Shown: positions 20,100 through 30,474, numbered from the stretch's first letter. The stretch: DNA of 64,000 nucleotides from Streptomyces catenulae (GCF_000718015.1 NZ_JODY01000004.1:124001-188000), one strand, 5' to 3'. The notes: generated by a model from the sequence alone, not told the origin. Numbers and translations: made by a program.

Positions 20100-20631
20100 C
20101 GCGGAGGGCACGGGGGCGAGGACGTGGCAGCGGGCAGGAGCACGGCAGGACGCAGGGACCCCGAGTCGGGACTCGGGGTAACGGGCGTCAGGACAGCGGG
20201 AGTTCGGTGCTGGGGGAAGAGTCCCGTCCCTCCCCCGTCGCCGTGTCCCCTTCCGGTGCTTCGTGGTCCGCTCCGCCCCTCGTTTCCCCTCCACCCCCCT
20301 CGTCACGGAGAGTTAGTCATCGCGGCCAGGATTTACGGCACGTAATCGGGGAACGTCATCTGTCGCACGGTTTTTCGTCCGGTGCCGGTGTGGGTTCCCG
20401 GATCGGCGTCCGGGCGGCGACCGTGTGCGGAGCGGGGCGCACCGTGCGGCCCGCCGTCCGTGCGGGGCGCGAGTTCCGTACGGCATCCGCCGCCCCGTAC
20501 CGGCACCACACGGTCCGCGGACGCGCCCGAGGCGTGGACCCCTGGCTCTCGCGGCGCGCGCCAACGGCCCCAACCGCTCTGTACGCACGCATCTCCGCAC
20601 CCACGCATCGTGAAGGCCATGAGGTACAGCG
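20100..20631. other. Intergenic region after the padR operon
   Basis: About 530 bp without a supported gene. CCCCGAGTC at 20159-20167 and GACTCGGGG at 20170-20178 form a nearly contiguous inverted repeat 60 bp after padR, a likely terminator or factor site. GATTTACG-GCA-CGTAATC near 20332-20348 is an imperfect A+T-richer palindrome. The region before 20632 should hold the next promoter. Confidence 0.5.
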
Positions 20632-21780
20632 ATGTCGGACTACCTTTCGGTCGCCCGCCGAATGTGGCAGCAGCTCGAACCGCTGCACGCCACCGCCTAC
20701 TCCACCCCCGAGGCCCAGCGGGTCGCGGCGGGGCTCGGTTACGACACCACGTCGTGGCGTCCCGGCTACTTCGCCTGGCGCACGGCTCCGTTGGGGGCCG
20801 TGGGTCCGGAGCTGGTGACGGCGACGTACTACACCTTCGCGCCGCGGCTGGTCGCCCAGTCCGTCCCGCGGGTCTGGGCGGTGGCCCGGCCGGGCGCGGT
20901 GCTGGACGCACGGCTGCGGTCCGTCGACCGTGCGCTGCGCCGGTTGCTGGGCGACCGGTTGGCCGGGCCGGAGGTCGCGGAGGCCGCCCGGCTGGCGCGC
21001 CGCGCCGCGGAGAACGCCCAGGCCGTGGCGCGTCCGCTCGCCGCCGCCAACCGTGATCTGCCGTGGCCCGGGCCGCCGCATCTGGTGCTGTGGCAGGCCG
21101 CGGCGGTGCTCCGGGAGCACCGTGGTGACGGCCATCTCGCGACCCTGCTGACCTGGGGGTTGGACCCGTGTGAGGCGTTGGTGTCCCATGCCGCGGCGGG
21201 TGGCGGGCCGGGGCGTCACGGCTGGGCCGCCCCGGCGTCCGCCGCGGCCCGTGGGTGGAGCGCCCAGGAGTGGAGCGACGCCCACGACCGGTTGGCGGCG
21301 CGCGGTTGGCTCGCGCCGGACGGCAGCGCCACCGCGGCGGGGCTCCGGGAGCGGGAGGCGATCGAGCGGATGACGGACCAGTTGGCGGCCGGTCCCTGGC
21401 GGGCGCTGGGCCGGACGGGCGCCGAACGCCTCCATCTGCTGCTGCGCCCGCTCAACCACGCCCTGCGCTCCGCGGGCCTCCGGCCGCCGGAGGCGGGCAC
21501 GGGGTCCGCGCCGCCGGTACCGCCGGGCTCCCGGCGGGAGGTGACGCCGGGTCGGGGCGCCGTGGGGGCTCTGGGCGGCGCGGATCCCGTGCAGGTCGCG
21601 ATGGCGGCGCCGCGCGCGGCCGCGCCGCGGTTCTCCGGGTTGCCGCCGTCGCCTTCGTCGCCGCTGCCCCCGCCATCCTCGGGGTCCTCGGCGTCCTCGG
21701 CACCGCCTCCGCCGGAGCGGTCGGCCGACGCGTCCGCGCCGGTGGTGGCGGCGCTGGCGGCGCCTGGGCGCATGCCGTAG
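20632..21780 (+). CDS. SCO6745-family (SalK-like) helical protein with low-complexity tail
   Basis: A 382-residue protein. Residues 1-285 resemble the actinobacterial SCO6745/SalK family: LEPLHATAYSTPEAQ, GYFAWRTAPLGAVGPELVTATYYTFAPR near the N-terminus, and an LHLLLRPLNHALRSAGL helix near the end. The family's role is poorly known. From about residue 290 onward the sequence is Pro/Ser/Ala-rich low complexity with no family similarity, longer than usual. ATG 20632 has only a weak Shine-Dalgarno (TGAGG). It appears monocistronic. Confidence 0.7.
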   Translation: MSDYLSVARRMWQQLEPLHATAYSTPEAQRVAAGLGYDTTSWRPGYFAWRTAPLGAVGPELVTATYYTFAPRLVAQSVPRVWAVARPGAVLDARLRSVDRALRRLLGDRLAGPEVAEAARLARRAAENAQAVARPLAAANRDLPWPGPPHLVLWQAAAVLREHRGDGHLATLLTWGLDPCEALVSHAAAGGGPGRHGWAAPASAAARGWSAQEWSDAHDRLAARGWLAPDGSATAAGLREREAIERMTDQLAAGPWRALGRTGAERLHLLLRPLNHALRSAGLRPPEAGTGSAPPVPPGSRREVTPGRGAVGALGGADPVQVAMAAPRAAAPRFSGLPPSPSSPLPPPSSGSSASSAPPPPERSADASAPVVAALAAPGRMP

Positions 21781-22201
21781 GCCGGGGCCTGGGCCTGGGC
21801 CTGTGGTTCGGCCCTGTGCCCGGGCGCGAGCCTGCGCCCCGGGGCCCCGGCAGCGGCGCGGAGCCGGGCCCCGGAGCTGGCCCCGACCCCGGCGCGGAGC
21901 CCGACCCCGGCGCGGAACCTGGCCCCGCACCCGAGGCCCGACCCCGGCGCGTACGCCCAAGCCGTGCGCCCGGCCCGACGCCTCAGCCGCGCCGGACCCC
22001 GTACCCGTACGCCCTACGGAGGGGCACGACGGAGGGGCGCAACGGAAGAGCCGCTCCACGCCACGCCCGCCCCCCCCCTTGACCTCAAGTGCGCCTGAGG
22101 AAGCAGACTCCGGGCGAGACGGCCAGACGGCGAGACGGCGGGGCGCGGTCCCTGCGACCGGTCCGGCCGTCGTACGGATGCCAGGACGAACGGAGTATGC
22201 G
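21781..22201. other. Low-complexity G+C-rich gap
   Basis: About 420 bp composed largely of GGCCCCG/CGCGGAGCC-type near-repeats (21800-21960), which keeps several frames open without real coding signal. One such frame gives a Gly-Ala-Glu-Pro repeat. It may be decayed sequence from the tail of the upstream gene. A promoter for the next gene probably lies in 22080-22190. Confidence 0.45.
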
Positions 22202-22900
22202 ATGACCAGGACTTCCGTCTTTCCCGAGGTGCGGCGGGCCGATGCGGGGACGGTGTTGATCAGCCGGTGGATCGTGCCGGATCCGGCGGTTCAGGTCGCG
22301 GTGGCCGATGCCGTGCTCGACGTATGGGAGGCGCAGGAGCGGCCCGCCGCGATGCTGTCGCTCTCGGTGTTCCGCAGCCTGGACGGTACGGAGGTGCTGC
22401 ACCATGCGCAGTGGACGGGCGACGAGGCGCACCGGGAGTGGGCGCGGGCGCACCGGTCCGCCGCGCTCGCGCCCGTGGACGCGGCGCTTCCCGGTATCCG
22501 GCGGCCCGGGCTGGTGCGTTACCGGCTCGACCGCAGCCATGTGCCGGACCGGGCGGCGGGCCGTCCGCCGGGGCTGCTGGTCACGCCGGTCTTCAGGACG
22601 TCGGGTCCGGCGGCCCAGCGGGCGCTGACCGACACCGTGCTCGACGCGCTGGACGCGGCGCGGGTGCCGGGGTTGATCGGTGCACATCTGCACCGGAGCC
22701 TGGACGGTTCCTCGGTGCGCAACCACGCGGAGTGGGCGGATCTCGCGGCGTGGCAGGCGTTCGCCGACGGGCCGGTGCCGAGGCGGATCGCGGCGCGGAT
22801 CGGGGCGCTGGACGGCGTCACCCCGGAATCCGGCGGTCCGGACGGCGTCCACCGCTACCGTCTGCACGGCAGCCTGGTCAACGTGGCACCGCCGACCTGA
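22202..22900 (+). CDS. Tandem antibiotic-biosynthesis-monooxygenase (ABM) domain protein
   Basis: A 232-residue protein built of two ABM-type ferredoxin-like repeats, about residues 1-110 and 115-225. Each copy has a strand, a helix with DAVLD or DTVLDALDA, and a strand block with SLDGTEVLHHAQW or SLDGSSVRNHAEW. Such domains serve as cofactor-free monooxygenases or as stress/haem-associated proteins. ATG 22202 follows CGGAG. No clear operon partner. The region around its stop is duplicated 32 bp downstream. Confidence 0.8.
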   Translation: MTRTSVFPEVRRADAGTVLISRWIVPDPAVQVAVADAVLDVWEAQERPAAMLSLSVFRSLDGTEVLHHAQWTGDEAHREWARAHRSAALAPVDAALPGIRRPGLVRYRLDRSHVPDRAAGRPPGLLVTPVFRTSGPAAQRALTDTVLDALDAARVPGLIGAHLHRSLDGSSVRNHAEWADLAAWQAFADGPVPRRIAARIGALDGVTPESGGPDGVHRYRLHGSLVNVAPPT

Positions 22901-23007
22901 CCGCAGTGGCCCACGCAGCACCGCCAACCTGACTCCCGTGCCGGGAGGCGCCGCCCGGAGGGGCGCCACGTCGCAGCCCGCCCCGTCGCGGTCCGCTCCG
23001 CGCCCCG

Positions 23008-23664
23008 TCAGCGCTCCGGTTCCCCCAGCCCCTCCCCCACCAGCGTGATCACCGCGGCGACCCCGTCCGTACGGAGCCGTGCGGTCACCCCGCCGGGCAG
23101 CAGCACCGCGTCGTAGCAACCGAGTTCGGCGGTCGCACCGTCCGCGGTGACGACCGCGCCGCCCGAGGTGACGACCGCCCCGCCCGGAAGCGCCTCCGTA
23201 CCGCCCGGCCCGTCCCCCGTACCGTCCGGCAGGGCGACCACCATCGTGCGGCCGGGGGTGGCCGCCAGGTCGCAGGTGCCCCGGACGATCCTGACGTCGG
23301 CGCCCGCCCGGCCCTCCCGGGTCATGACGTTGAGGTTGACGACCGGTCCGGCCACCAGACGGGAGTCGGTGGCGGCGGCGCCGGGGAAGGCGAAGGGGGT
23401 GTGGCGGGGCAGCGGCGGGTGGGCGGTGCCGTCGACGGTCAGCCGGAGTCCGGCGCCGTCGGCGACGGTGAGGATGCGGCGGATGCCGGGCAGCGGGGAG
23501 TACGAGCCGTCGCGGGTGACGTCGGCGAGGCTGATCCGCCAGTCGAAGGTGTCCCAGCCCGCGCCGTCGGGGTGGGCGGCGATCTCGCGCGTCACCCCGC
23601 CGCCGTTGCTCCACGGCGCGGCGGTCCGCTCCGCCGCCCGCAACACCCGCACTCCCTCACCCAT
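23008..23664 (-). CDS. HutD/Ves-family cupin-like protein
   Basis: A 218-residue HutD/Ves-type protein: WSNGGGVTREIA near the N-terminus, FDWRISLADVTRDGSYSPLPG and RILTVADGAGLRL are the family's conserved blocks, followed by VVNLNVMTR. HutD is thought to influence histidine utilisation, but no hut gene is adjacent. An Ala/Gly/Thr-rich loop is inserted near residues 150-175. The ATG at 23664 follows GAGGGAGCAG; a GTG four codons later is an alternative. Confidence 0.8.
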   Translation of the reverse strand: MGEGVRVLRAAERTAAPWSNGGGVTREIAAHPDGAGWDTFDWRISLADVTRDGSYSPLPGIRRILTVADGAGLRLTVDGTAHPPLPRHTPFAFPGAAATDSRLVAGPVVNLNVMTREGRAGADVRIVRGTCDLAATPGRTMVVALPDGTGDGPGGTEALPGGAVVTSGGAVVTADGATAELGCYDAVLLPGGVTARLRTDGVAAVITLVGEGLGEPER

Positions 23665-23746
23665 CTGCTCCCTCGTCTCCCTCATCCCCCGCCGAACTCC
23701 GGACCGGCCACCCGCCGGAAGGCCGGACCGCCAGGCCACCGGACCG

Positions 23747-23829
23747 CCAACCGTCAGACGGCCGAAGCCTCAAACCGTCAGCCCCTCAGACCGTTAACCC
23801 CTCAACCCCTCAAACCCTCAAACCGTCAG
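23747..23829. repeat. Repeats of CCTCAAACCGTCAG between two minus-strand genes
   Basis: CCTCAAACCGTCAG occurs exactly at 23768-23781 and 23816-23829; AACCGTCAG occurs again near 23749 and further decayed versions lie between. The 23816 copy contains the stop codon of the oxidoreductase gene, so the sequence around that stop has been multiplied downstream, probably by slippage. Confidence 0.65.
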
Positions 23830-24780
23830 GACGATCTTGCCGAACAGGTCGCCCTTCGCCATCTTCGCGAAGCCCTCGTACGCCCGGTCCAGCGGGAGGG
23901 TGGAGTCGATGACGGGGCGTACGCCCTTGGCGGCGCAGAAGCTGAGCAGCGACGTCAGCTCCTCCTTGCTGCCCATCGTCGAGCCGACGATCTTCAGCTC
24001 CAGGAAGAAGATCCGGTTGAGCGCGGTGCGTTCGGGGTGGAAACCGCTGGTGGCGCCCGAGATGACGAGGGTGCCGCCGGGGCGCAGCGAGGCGACCGAG
24101 TGGGACCAGGTGGCGGCGCCGACCGTCTCGATGACCGCGTCCACCCGGTGCGGCAGCCGCTCCCCGCTGCCGAACGCCGCCTCCGCGCCCAGTTCCACGG
24201 CGCGGCGCCGCTTGCCCTCGTCCCGGCTGGTGGCGAAGACCCGCAGCCCGGCGGCGGCGCCCAGCACGATCGCGGCGGTCGCCACGCCGCCGCCCGCACC
24301 CTGGACGAGCACACTGTCGCCGGGCCGCACCCCGGCGTTGGTGAAGAGCATCCGGTACGCGGTGAGCCAGGCGGTGGGCAGACAGGCGGCCTCCGCCCAG
24401 CTCAGCTCCGGCGGCTTGGGCAGGACGTTCCAGCGGGGGACGGTGACCTGCTCGGCGAAGGTGCCCTGGTAGCGCTCGGTGAGGAGGGAGCGGGGCTCGC
24501 CGGGGCCGACGCCGTGGCCGGTCTGGCCGATGACGGAGTGCAGGACGACGTCGTTGCCGTCGGCGTCCGTCCCGGCGGCGTCGCAGCCGAGGATCATCGG
24601 CAGCGCGTCCTCGGTGATGCCGACCCCGCGCAGCGTCCACAGGTCGTGGTGGTTGAGGGAGGCGGCCTTGACGTTCACGGTGGTCCAGCCGGGGCGGCTC
24701 TTTGGAGCGGGGCGTTCGCCCAGTTCGAGGCCGTTGAGCGGCTGGTCGCGGTCGATGCGCGCGGCATAGGCAGCAAACAT
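23818..24780 (-). CDS. Zinc-type MDR-superfamily alcohol dehydrogenase/quinone oxidoreductase
   Basis: A 320-residue medium-chain reductase. The GroES-like domain has SLNHHDLWTLRG and MILGCDAAG; the NAD(P)-binding Rossmann fold has VLVQGAGGGVATAAI and ends with VFATSRDEGKR. The cysteine ligands of the structural zinc lobe are absent, so it is closer to quinone-oxidoreductase-like enzymes. ATG 24780 starts MFAAYAARID. It is probably cytoplasmic and NADPH-dependent; the substrate is unknown. It lies downstream of malic enzyme but is separated by a strong terminator. Confidence 0.88.
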   Translation of the reverse strand: MFAAYAARIDRDQPLNGLELGERPAPKSRPGWTTVNVKAASLNHHDLWTLRGVGITEDALPMILGCDAAGTDADGNDVVLHSVIGQTGHGVGPGEPRSLLTERYQGTFAEQVTVPRWNVLPKPPELSWAEAACLPTAWLTAYRMLFTNAGVRPGDSVLVQGAGGGVATAAIVLGAAAGLRVFATSRDEGKRRRAVELGAEAAFGSGERLPHRVDAVIETVGAATWSHSVASLRPGGTLVISGATSGFHPERTALNRIFFLELKIVGSTMGSKEELTSLLSFCAAKGVRPVIDSTLPLDRAYEGFAKMAKGDLFGKIVLTV

Positions 24781-24910
24781 GAGGCCAACCTAGGGCGCGG
24801 ACGGCCGTCACGGTACGGGGCAAAGCTGTGACGCGCGCCGCGTGGGCGGCCGGGCGGACGGCGGCGGGACGCCCGGGACGGGGCGCCGGGGACCGCCGCT
24901 CCCGCACGCA

Positions 24911-24960
24911 CGACGGGCCGGGCCCGCACCCCCGTGAGGAGGCGCGGGCCCGGCCCGTCG
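24911..24960 (-). terminator. Very strong terminator after malic enzyme
   Basis: A 17-bp perfect stem: CGACGGGCCGGGCCCGC at 24911-24927 pairs with 24944-24960, loop of 16 bases. It begins nine bases after the malic enzyme stop on the minus strand. Confidence 0.9.
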
Positions 24961-24968
24961 GTGTGGCG

Positions 24969-26183
24969 TCAGGCGCGTGCCACGCCCTCGGCGCGCGCGG
25001 CGGCGGCGACCGCGGCGGTGACCGCCGGGGCGACGCGCTCGTCGAACGGCGAGGGGATCACGCACTCGGCGCTCAGCTCGTCGGCGACGACGGAGGCGAG
25101 CGCCTCGGCGGCGGCGAGCTTCATGCCCTCGGTGATGCGCGAGGCCCGCACCTGCATCGCACCGGCGAAGATGCCCGGGAAGGCGAGCACGTTGTTGATC
25201 TGGTTCGGGTAGTCGCTGCGACCGGTGGCGACGACCGCCGCGTACTTGTGGGCGACGTCCGGGTGGATCTCCGGGTTCGGGTTGGCCATCGCGAAGACCA
25301 GGGAGTTCTTCGCCATGGTGGCCACCGCGGACTCGGGGACCGTACCGCCGGAGACACCGATGAAGACGTCCGCGCCGTCGAGGGCGTCCTCCAGCGAGCC
25401 GGTCAGCCCGCCCTTGTTGGTGAAACCGGCCAGCTCGCGCTTGACCTCGGTGAGGTCGCCGCGGTCGGCGGAGACGATGCCCTTGCGGTCGCAGACCGCG
25501 ACGTCGCCGATGCCCGCCTCGATGAGGATCTTGGCGATGGCCACACCGGCGGCGCCCGCACCCGAGATGACGGCGCGCAGCTGGCCCAGCGTCCGGTCGG
25601 TCAGCTTGGCGGCGTTGCGCAGCGCCGCGAGCGTGACGACGGCGGTGCCGTGCTGGTCGTCGTGGAAGACCGGGATGTCCAGCCGCTCCTGGAGCTTGCG
25701 CTCGATCTCGAAGCACCGGGGCGCGGAGATGTCCTCCAGGTTGACGCCGCCGAAGGAGGGCGCCAGCCGGACGACGGTCTCGACGATCTCGTCGGCGTCG
25801 GTGGTCGCCAGCGCGAGCGGCACCGCGTCCACGCCGCCGAACTGCTTGAAGAGGATGGCCTTGCCCTCCATCACCGGGAGGGACGCCTCCGGGCCGATGT
25901 CGCCCAGGCCCAGCACCGCGGTGCCGTCCGTGACGACCGCGACGACCTGGGACTTCCAGGTGTAGTCGTGCACCAGCTCGGGCTGCTCGGCGATGGCGCT
26001 GCAGACCTTGGCGACGCCCGGCGTGTACGCGAGGGACAGGTCGTCCCGGTCGCGGACGGGGACGGTCGCCTGGATGGCCATCTTGCCGCCACGGTGCAGC
26101 GCGAAGGCCGGGTCGAAGGAGGCGCCGACGCCGTCGGCCCCCTCGGTGCTGTCGCTGCGAGGATTGACGATCTCCGCTGCCAC
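24969..26183 (-). CDS. NAD(P)-dependent malic enzyme
   Basis: A 404-residue malic oxidoreductase of the short bacterial type. Conserved features are [12 protein letters not shown] (tyrosine region), [18 protein letters not shown] with the catalytic lysine, [10 protein letters not shown] (metal ligands), the Rossmann loop [15 protein letters not shown] and [10 protein letters not shown]. It decarboxylates malate to pyruvate, connecting the TCA cycle with pyruvate and NAD(P)H supply. The GTG at 26183 gives the usual length; GGGG lies about 10 bases upstream. The longer open frame has an Arg/Pro-rich non-conserved extension. Confidence 0.94.
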   Translation of the reverse strand: MAAEIVNPRSDSTEGADGVGASFDPAFALHRGGKMAIQATVPVRDRDDLSLAYTPGVAKVCSAIAEQPELVHDYTWKSQVVAVVTDGTAVLGLGDIGPEASLPVMEGKAILFKQFGGVDAVPLALATTDADEIVETVVRLAPSFGGVNLEDISAPRCFEIERKLQERLDIPVFHDDQHGTAVVTLAALRNAAKLTDRTLGQLRAVISGAGAAGVAIAKILIEAGIGDVAVCDRKGIVSADRGDLTEVKRELAGFTNKGGLTGSLEDALDGADVFIGVSGGTVPESAVATMAKNSLVFAMANPNPEIHPDVAHKYAAVVATGRSDYPNQINNVLAFPGIFAGAMQVRASRITEGMKLAAAEALASVVADELSAECVIPSPFDERVAPAVTAAVAAAARAEGVARA

Positions 26184-26715
26184 TTTGTTGAACCCCTTTG
26201 TTCGTAAAATGTTGAGGGTGGCCACCCCTGGTTGGGAGGTGGGCGGGCACCGCGTCCGTGCCCTGCGCGCCGGATGCCCGGTGCGCGGGGGGAGGTACGG
26301 ACGCCGGGCGCGCCGCACACGCGCCCTGAGCCCCGGATGAGGGGTGTAACGCCCCTTTCTACCGGACGGGCGTGGCGAGCGACGAGCCAGATCCGTCACC
26401 CCGGCCCCGACAGATCCGGCAATCAAGACCAACAGGACGAATCCCCGGAAGGGTTAGGGGTCTTCGTCCACATGCCGAGACGTCCGTCCGGGGTGGCCCG
26501 GAGCGAGCCGGAGCCACCGGCCCCGGTCCCTGCCGGGCAGTGGAGCAGACCGAGCTGAACACCCCTCGTCCGTTATCCGATTTTGACCTGAACGGCAGTC
26601 CGATTACCGGATCGCTGATGGCAGGATTCCGTCCATCGATCGAGGTCGGGGGAGCTCAGCGTCCCCCTGCCCGGCCGTGGCCCGCCGGCTTTTCCCCACC
26701 CGCAGGAGGATCAGC
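26184..26715. other. Divergent intergenic region, malic enzyme / glutamate ABC operon
   Basis: About 530 bp with no supported gene. A+T-richer tracts at 26195-26215 and 26575-26640 are probably the two promoters. TCCGATT occurs twice (near 26577 and 26599), the second followed by ACCGGA in a short dyad. I found no operator of a known family. Confidence 0.5.
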
Positions 26716-27687
26716 ATGACCGCACGTCCCACCCGTCGCACGGCCTCCGGCAGGTCTCGGACAGCCGTTGCCGGGGCGACCGCGGTAGCTGCCGCGCTGC
26801 TGCTGACGTCCTGCGGGGACCAGACCGACGCCGCCGTCGCCCGCCGTGAGGCGGCGAAGAATCGTGACACCAGCGCCCCGCTCTTCAAGCTGCTCCCCAA
26901 GGACATCCAGGAGAAGGCGCTCATCCAGGTCGGCTCGGACATCACCTACAAGCCGGTGGAGTTCCGCAGCGACGGCGCGATCGAGGGCATCGACCCCGAT
27001 CTGGCGGCCGTGCTCGGCAAGGAGTTGGGCGTCAAGCTGAACTTCAACAACGCCACCTTCGACACGCTCATGGGCGGCATGAAGTCCAAGCGGTACGACA
27101 TCGCGATGTCCGCGATGACGGACACCAGGGAGCGCCAGCAGGGCATCGACTCCGGCACCGGCAAGAAGATCGGTGAGGGCGTCGACTTCATCGACTACCT
27201 CAACGTCGGCGTCTCGATCTACACCCAGAAGGGCAAGACGAAGGGCATCGACAGCTGGGACGCCCTCTGCGGCAAGAAGATCGCGGTGCAGCGCGGCACC
27301 GTCTCGCACGACCTGGCCAAGACCCAGTCGAAGAAGTGCGAGAAGAACGGCGCGCAGCCGATCGCCATGGAGGCGTTCGACAACGACTCCGAGGCCCAGA
27401 CCCGGCTGCGCACCGGCGGCGTGGACGCGGTCTCCAGCGACTATCCGGTCGCCGCGTACGCCGTGAAGGTCTCCGGCCACGGCAATGACTTCCAGATGGT
27501 CGGCGGCGCGCCCGTGAAGGCCGCGCCGTACGGCATCGCCGTACCCAAGGGCAGCGAGAAGCTGCGCGACGCGCTCAAGGCGGCGCTGGAGCGCGCCATC
27601 GGGTCCGGCGCCTACGCCAAGGTCCTCGACAAGTGGGACGTCAAGGAAGCGGCGGTCGAGGAGGCGAAGCTCAACGGCGGTTCCTGA
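26716..27687 (+). CDS. Glutamate-type ABC transporter substrate-binding lipoprotein
   Basis: A 323-residue precursor with a basic N-terminus, hydrophobic core and lipobox LLTSC (Cys about residue 33), so it should be anchored outside the membrane. The body is an SBP family 3 domain: [50 protein letters not shown] and [22 protein letters not shown] precedes the ATG. It is the first gene of a three-gene importer for a polar amino acid, most likely glutamate. Confidence 0.93.
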   Translation: MTARPTRRTASGRSRTAVAGATAVAAALLLTSCGDQTDAAVARREAAKNRDTSAPLFKLLPKDIQEKALIQVGSDITYKPVEFRSDGAIEGIDPDLAAVLGKELGVKLNFNNATFDTLMGGMKSKRYDIAMSAMTDTRERQQGIDSGTGKKIGEGVDFIDYLNVGVSIYTQKGKTKGIDSWDALCGKKIAVQRGTVSHDLAKTQSKKCEKNGAQPIAMEAFDNDSEAQTRLRTGGVDAVSSDYPVAAYAVKVSGHGNDFQMVGGAPVKAAPYGIAVPKGSEKLRDALKAALERAIGSGAYAKVLDKWDVKEAAVEEAKLNGGS

Positions 27688-27750
27688 CCGCCGCGACGCC
27701 CTCCTCCGCGCCCTCCCGCCGATCCGCTGAACCTCCGAAAGGCAGCATCC

Positions 27751-28686
27751 GTGTCAGTCGACGTCGAGAAGTCGGACCGGTCCCCGGCCGGCACCCCGTC
27801 CCCGCCCGAGCCCATCAAGGCCATCCCCGTCCGCCACTACGGCCGCTGGGTGGCGGCGCTGGTCGTCCTCGGAGTGATCGCGGCGCTCGTACGGGCCTTC
27901 GCCTCCGGGAACGTCAACTGGGGCGCCATCCCCGAATACCTCTTCAACGCGGACATCCTCAAGGGTCTGCGCAACACCCTGCTGATCACCGTGTTGTCGA
28001 TGGTCATCGGCGTCGTGCTCGGTGTGATCCTCGCGGTGATGCGCCAGTCGAAGAACTGGGTGACCTCGTCCGTCTCGTGGTTCTACATCTGGTTCTTCCG
28101 CGGCACGCCGGTCTACGTCCAGCTCTTCCTCTGGTTCAACCTCGGCCTCGTCTTCCAGTACATCGACATCATGCCGATCTACAAGGACGAGTGGTCGGAC
28201 TTCATGACGCCGTTCCTGTGCGCGCTGCTGGGCCTCGGGCTCAACGAGGCGGCGTACATGGCGGAGATCTGCCGGGCGGGCCTCAACGCCGTCGACGAGG
28301 GCCAGACCGAGGCGGCGCACGCGCTCGGCATGAGCCACGCCAAGACGCTGCGCCGGATCGTCGTACCGCAGGCGATGCGGGTGATCGTCCCGCCGACCGG
28401 CAACGAGGTCATCAACATGCTGAAGACCTCCTCGCTGGTCATCGCCGTCCAGTACTACGACCTGTTGCAGGCCGCGCAGAACGTCGGCCGGGACTCCGGT
28501 GTGGTGGTGGAGATGCTGATCCTCGCCGCCGCCTGGTACCTGATCGCCACGACGGTGCTCAGCATCGGCCAGTACTACCTGGAGCGGTACTACGCCCGCG
28601 GCGCCAGCCGCCAGCTGCCGCCCACCCCGCTCCAGCGCGCCAAGGCGAAGCTGGCGGGCCTCAACCGCGCCGGAGGTACCGCATGA
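27751..28686 (+). CDS. Polar amino-acid ABC transporter permease
   Basis: A 311-residue inner-membrane protein with a cytoplasmic N-terminal extension and about five to six helices. The HisM/GlnP-type permease signature [22 protein letters not shown] includes the EAA loop that contacts the ATPase, and [12 protein letters not shown] is the family's conserved early block. It overlaps the ATPase gene by four bases (ATGA). Only one permease gene is present, so it probably acts as a homodimer. Confidence 0.94.
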   Translation: MSVDVEKSDRSPAGTPSPPEPIKAIPVRHYGRWVAALVVLGVIAALVRAFASGNVNWGAIPEYLFNADILKGLRNTLLITVLSMVIGVVLGVILAVMRQSKNWVTSSVSWFYIWFFRGTPVYVQLFLWFNLGLVFQYIDIMPIYKDEWSDFMTPFLCALLGLGLNEAAYMAEICRAGLNAVDEGQTEAAHALGMSHAKTLRRIVVPQAMRVIVPPTGNEVINMLKTSSLVIAVQYYDLLQAAQNVGRDSGVVVEMLILAAAWYLIATTVLSIGQYYLERYYARGASRQLPPTPLQRAKAKLAGLNRAGGTA

Positions 28687-29477
28687 CCAGCAAGTCCGCC
28701 CCCGCCAAGGGCTCCGGCGTCCCCATGGTGAAGGCCGAGGGCGTCCACAAGTCCTTCGGCGCGGCCCACATCCTCAAGGGCATCGACCTGGAGGTGGCGC
28801 CCCAGGAGGTCTTCTGCCTGATCGGCCCGTCCGGCTCCGGCAAGTCGACGTTCCTGCGCTGTATCAACCACCTGGAGAAGATCAACGCCGGTCGGCTCTC
28901 GGTCGACGGGGAACTCGTCGGCTACCGCGAGCAGAACGGCAAGCTCTACGAGCTGCGCGACCGCGAGGTGGCCGCCCGCCGCCGCGACATCGGCATGGTC
29001 TTCCAGCGCTTCAACCTCTTCCCGCACATGACCGCGGTGGAGAACATCATGGAGGCGCCGGTCCAGGTCAAGGGCGAGTCGAAGGCGTCCGCCCGGGAGC
29101 GCGCCGGCAAGCTGCTGGACCGCGTCGGTCTCAAGGACAAGGCCGGGAACTACCCCTCGCAGCTCTCCGGCGGCCAGCAGCAGCGCGTCGCCATCGCCCG
29201 CGCCCTGGCGATGGAACCGAAGCTGATGCTCTTCGACGAGCCGACCTCGGCGCTCGACCCGGAGCTGGTCGGCGACGTCCTCGACGTGATGAAGGACCTG
29301 GCCGCGGACGGTATGACGATGGTCGTGGTCACCCACGAGATGGGCTTCGCCCGCGAGGTCGGCGACTCGCTGGTCTTCATGGACGACGGCGTGGTCGTCG
29401 AATCCGGCCACCCGCGCGACGTCCTCGGCAACCCGCAGCACGACCGCACCAAGTCGTTCCTGTCCAAGGTGTTGTGA
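28683..29477 (+). CDS. Polar amino-acid ABC transporter ATP-binding protein
   Basis: A 264-residue ABC ATPase: Walker [11 protein letters not shown]-loop [12 protein letters not shown], signature [15 protein letters not shown], Walker [14 protein letters not shown] and the H-loop histidine in VVVTHEM. The GlnQ/GluA-type sequence matches the importer encoded just upstream. Start 28683 is translationally coupled to the permease. A terminator hairpin follows its stop. Confidence 0.96.
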   Translation: MTSKSAPAKGSGVPMVKAEGVHKSFGAAHILKGIDLEVAPQEVFCLIGPSGSGKSTFLRCINHLEKINAGRLSVDGELVGYREQNGKLYELRDREVAARRRDIGMVFQRFNLFPHMTAVENIMEAPVQVKGESKASARERAGKLLDRVGLKDKAGNYPSQLSGGQQQRVAIARALAMEPKLMLFDEPTSALDPELVGDVLDVMKDLAADGMTMVVVTHEMGFAREVGDSLVFMDDGVVVESGHPRDVLGNPQHDRTKSFLSKVL

Positions 29478-29498
29478 GGCCGGACCGGCCGGACCGGC

Positions 29499-29535
29499 GG
29501 AGGCGGTACGGGCCCTTGGGGCGCGTACCGCCTCC
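29499..29535. terminator. Terminator after the glutamate ABC operon
   Basis: GGAGGCGGTACG and CGTACCGCCTCC form a 12-bp perfect stem, 22 bp after the ATPase stop and before the convergent SDR gene. Confidence 0.85.
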
Positions 29536-29581
29536 GGCGCGTCGGGACGGGGCGGCGGCCGGGCGTCGGGCGCGGCCGTCC

Positions 29582-30370
29582 TCAGTGCACCGAGAAGCCG
29601 CCGTCGACGCAGACGGACTGCCCGGTGACATAGCCCGAGGCCCGGCTCGCCAGGAACACGGCGGCGCCCGCGAAGTCCTCGGCGACGCCGTTGCGGCCGG
29701 TCAGGGTGCGGGCGGCCAGCGCCGCCACCCGCTCCGGGTCGGACGAGAGCCGCGCGTTGAGCGGCGTCATCACGAAGCCCGGCACCAGCGTGTTGCAGGT
29801 GACGCCGTGCGGCGACCACGCCTCCGCCTGCGAGCGGGCCAGCGACTCCAGCGCCCCCTTGGAGACCCCGTAGACGCCGCTCCGGACGAACGCCCGGTGC
29901 GCCTGCTGCGAGCTGACGTGGATGATCCGGCCGAAGCCCCGCTCGGCCATCCCGGGGCCGAACCGCCGCCCGAGCAGATGGGGCGCCTCCAGGTTGACCG
30001 CCATCGTGGCGTCCCAGACCTCGTCGGTCGTCTCCCCCATGGGCGGCCGCAGGTTGATCCCGGCGCTGTTGACCAGGATGTCGGGCTCGCCGAAGACCGC
30101 GGCCGCCTCCTCCGCCCCGGCGCGCACCCCCTCCCGGCTGCCCAGATCGCAGCGGACCGCGGCGACCCGGCAGCCGTCGGCGGTCAGTTCGGCAACGGTG
30201 TCGGCCAGCTCCGCCTCCCGGCGCGCGACGACCACCACGCGCGCCCCGGCCCGCGCGAGCGCCCCCGCGATCGCCCGCCCGATACCGGAACTGCCGCCGG
30301 TCACCACGGCGTTCAGCCCCTCCAGCGAGAAGAGTCCGGCGAGATAGCTCTGCGGCGTCTGCGATGTCAT
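29582..30370 (-). CDS. Short-chain dehydrogenase/reductase (SDR)
   Basis: A 262-residue classical SDR: TGGSSGIG cofactor loop, DILVNSAGI (NNAG-type motif), catalytic serine in IIHVSSQQA, YxxxK as YGVSKGA, and a C-terminal SGYVTGQSVCVDGGF. The arginines after the first strand (VVARREAE) suggest NADP preference. Start ATG 30370. It follows a methyltransferase gene on the same strand, but a terminator lies between them. The substrate is unknown. Confidence 0.93.
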   Translation of the reverse strand: MTSQTPQSYLAGLFSLEGLNAVVTGGSSGIGRAIAGALARAGARVVVVARREAELADTVAELTADGCRVAAVRCDLGSREGVRAGAEEAAAVFGEPDILVNSAGINLRPPMGETTDEVWDATMAVNLEAPHLLGRRFGPGMAERGFGRIIHVSSQQAHRAFVRSGVYGVSKGALESLARSQAEAWSPHGVTCNTLVPGFVMTPLNARLSSDPERVAALAARTLTGRNGVAEDFAGAAVFLASRASGYVTGQSVCVDGGFSVH

Positions 30371-30449
30371 GCCCGCACCATAGGCGGCGCCCGGTGCGCG
30401 GCGGCGGGGCGTCCCGGCCCGCGGACACCGGGGCGCCCCCCACGACGGC

Positions 30450-30474
30450 GGGGCGGGCCCGCCGGGCCCGCCCC
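30450..30474 (-). terminator. Terminator after the methyltransferase
   Basis: GGGGCGGGCCC and GGGCCCGCCCC flank a three-base spacer, 17 bp beyond the methyltransferase stop. Confidence 0.7.
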
